Part shown: piece by piece, positions 32,446 to 33,408 of the stretch
Layout: each line of letters begins with the position of its first letter
How positions within the stretch are numbered: the stretch's first letter is position 1
Source: Salinicola peritrichatus
Lineage (GTDB): Bacteria > Pseudomonadota > Gammaproteobacteria > Pseudomonadales > Halomonadaceae
Direction of reading: 5' to 3'
Assembly: GCF_003206715.1 (NCBI RefSeq)
Contig: NZ_PZJU01000022.1
Span: 17,353 to 50,760, forward strand
DNA length: 33,408 nucleotides
Notes under the pieces: generated by a model
The model's input: the letters and a program-made list of their open reading frames with translations, nothing else
What the model was told of the DNA's origin: nothing
Databases searched by the model: none
Program-made: the position numbers and the translations under genes

Positions 32446-33003
32446 ATGCAAAGCCTCAAACACTATTTCCTGATGGCGATGCCGCACTTGGAAGACCCCA
32501 ACTTCGCGGGTACGCTGACCTATCTCTGCGATCATGACGACGATGGCACCCTGGGAGTGATCGTCAATCGCCCCTCGGAGCTGACGCTTGACGGACTCTT
32601 CGAACAGCTCGACATCGAGTCCGAACCCGGCCCCCACAACCAGGTGCCCGTCTACAATGGTGGGCCGACTTACCGCGATCGCGGCTTCATCCTGCATCGC
32701 GGCAACGCCAGTGACTGGGATTCCAGCATCCAGGTCGCCGAAGGGTTGGCGCTGACCACCTCGATGGACATGCTGCAGGCGATCGCCCAGCGGCGTGGTC
32801 CCGAGCAGTATCTGGTCGCGCTGGGCTGCGCCGGCTGGAAGGCGGGGCAGCTCGAGGACGAGCTCAAGCAGAATACCTGGCTCACCGTCGAGGGTAGCGC
32901 CGCCATTCTGTTCGATCTGCCGCCCGAACAGCGCCTGACCGCCGCCGCCGGCAGCCTGGGGGTCGATCTCAATCTGCTCACCCGCGACGCCGGACACGCC
33001 TGA
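32446..33003 (+). CDS. yqgE: UPF0301/DUF179 family protein YqgE
   Basis: A 185-residue protein of the YqgE (AlgH) family. Signatures are LKHYFLMAMPHLEDPNFAGT, LTYLCDHDDDGTLGVIVNRP, VYNGGPTYRDRGFILH and ALGCAGWKAGQLEDELKQN-TWL. The biochemical role of the family is not settled. The ATG at 32446 has GGAG five bases upstream; the frame is open for 39 more codons but these do not look like the family. Its stop overlaps the ruvX start by one base (TGATG), as in many gammaproteobacteria. Confidence 0.94.
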   Translation: MQSLKHYFLMAMPHLEDPNFAGTLTYLCDHDDDGTLGVIVNRPSELTLDGLFEQLDIESEPGPHNQVPVYNGGPTYRDRGFILHRGNASDWDSSIQVAEGLALTTSMDMLQAIAQRRGPEQYLVALGCAGWKAGQLEDELKQNTWLTVEGSAAILFDLPPEQRLTAAAGSLGVDLNLLTRDAGHA

Positions 33004-33408
33004 TGGCGGCGATGGCGGACAAGCACGGCCAGCGCCTGGTGATGGCGTTCGACTACGGCACCCGGCGCATTGGTGTCGCCGTCGGCAACGAGATGCTGCG
33101 CTCGGCGAGCGGCCTCGACCCGCTCGCCGCGCGTGACGGCATTCCGGACTGGGTGAGGGTAGAGCGCTTGCTGCACGAGTGGCAGCCCGACCTGCTGGTA
33201 GTGGGTCTGCCACTCCACGACGACGGCAGCGAATCCGACATGAGCGTACGCGCGCGCAAGTTCGGCAATCGTCTGCATGGCCGTTTCGGCAAGCCGGTGG
33301 CAATGTTCGACGAGCGCGGCACCACCCGCGCCGCCAAGCTCATCGCCCAGGGGCAGGGCCACAAGGGCAACTATCGCGAGCGCGGTATCGACGGCATCGC
33401 CGCGCAGC
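33003..33408 (+). CDS. ruvX: Putative pre-16S rRNA nuclease / Holliday junction resolvase-like YqgF (partial)
   Basis: The first 135 codons of a YqgF/RuvX gene that runs off the right edge. It starts at ATG 33003, overlapping the yqgE stop by one base; ATG 33012 is also possible. The RNase H-like fold begins with VMAFDYGTRRIGVAVGN, carrying catalytic D17, followed by LLVVGLPLHDDGSES and FDERGTTRAAKLI. The protein matures the 5' end of 16S rRNA. Full length in the family is about 140-160 residues, so only a small part is missing. Confidence 0.93.
   Translation, partial: MAAMADKHGQRLVMAFDYGTRRIGVAVGNEMLRSASGLDPLAARDGIPDWVRVERLLHEWQPDLLVVGLPLHDDGSESDMSVRARKFGNRLHGRFGKPVAMFDERGTTRAAKLIAQGQGHKGNYRERGIDGIAAQ

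Noticed and set aside
1-33408. CRISPR arrays, tRNA or rRNA genes, intact insertion sequences, integrase or attachment repeats
   Set aside because: None was found on reading both strands; short repeats are limited to the dyads and the gpmI tandem repeat listed.

Overview
The window looks like chromosomal DNA of a GC-rich gammaproteobacterium. The genes ubiI/visC, ctpA-envC-gpmI, a membrane rhodanese, secB, rsmE, gshB, yqgE and ruvX are all of gammaproteobacterial type. The acidic protein composition and gene grouping suggest Halomonadaceae (Halomonas, Chromohalobacter or Salinicola), but this is an inference from gene content; no rRNA or marker comparison was possible.

Layout. 1-8257 is housekeeping: a ubiquinone hydroxylase, a ruined MntA/HepT toxin-antitoxin pair, a leftward gpmI-envC-ctpA block (glycolysis and cell-division murein hydrolysis), then rightward rhodanese-secB-rsmE. 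31348-33408 is housekeeping again: gshB-yqgE-ruvX. In enterobacteria rsmE, gshB, yqgE and ruvX are adjacent, so the 23 kb between rsmE and gshB (8258-31347) reads as accessory DNA placed in a conserved junction.

The accessory part has four sections. (a) 8309-17495: a GntR-type regulator with two winged-helix domains, divergent from a rightward cluster of amidase, PgdA/imidase-type deacetylase, MFS transporter, two SDR dehydrogenases, a 99-residue protein starting with a CxxC motif, a COG0523 GTPase, and a PotD-like binding protein with no signal peptide. This is the most unusual part; I infer a catabolic route for an amide- or imide-containing compound with its own metal-delivery GTPase. (b) 17496-18593: decayed DNA holding an AraC-type pseudogene and the frameshifted N-terminus of an aldehyde dehydrogenase. 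(c) 18594-24420: an Old Yellow Enzyme, a gluconate 5-dehydrogenase-like SDR with a GntP permease, and an S9 prolyl oligopeptidase. (d) 24471-31266: a leftward operon pxpA-accB-accC-pxpB-pxpC-NCS1 permease with a divergent LysR regulator. Its subunits together match the parts of a split urea-carboxylase-like biotin enzyme plus a LamB/YcsF hydrolase, probably opening 5-oxoproline or another lactam-like ring.

Several intergenic inverted repeats stand out. One 9-bp stem would cover the ribosome binding site of the deacetylase. Others lie upstream of nemA, of the gluconate permease and of gshB. No tRNA, rRNA, CRISPR array or intact insertion sequence was seen.
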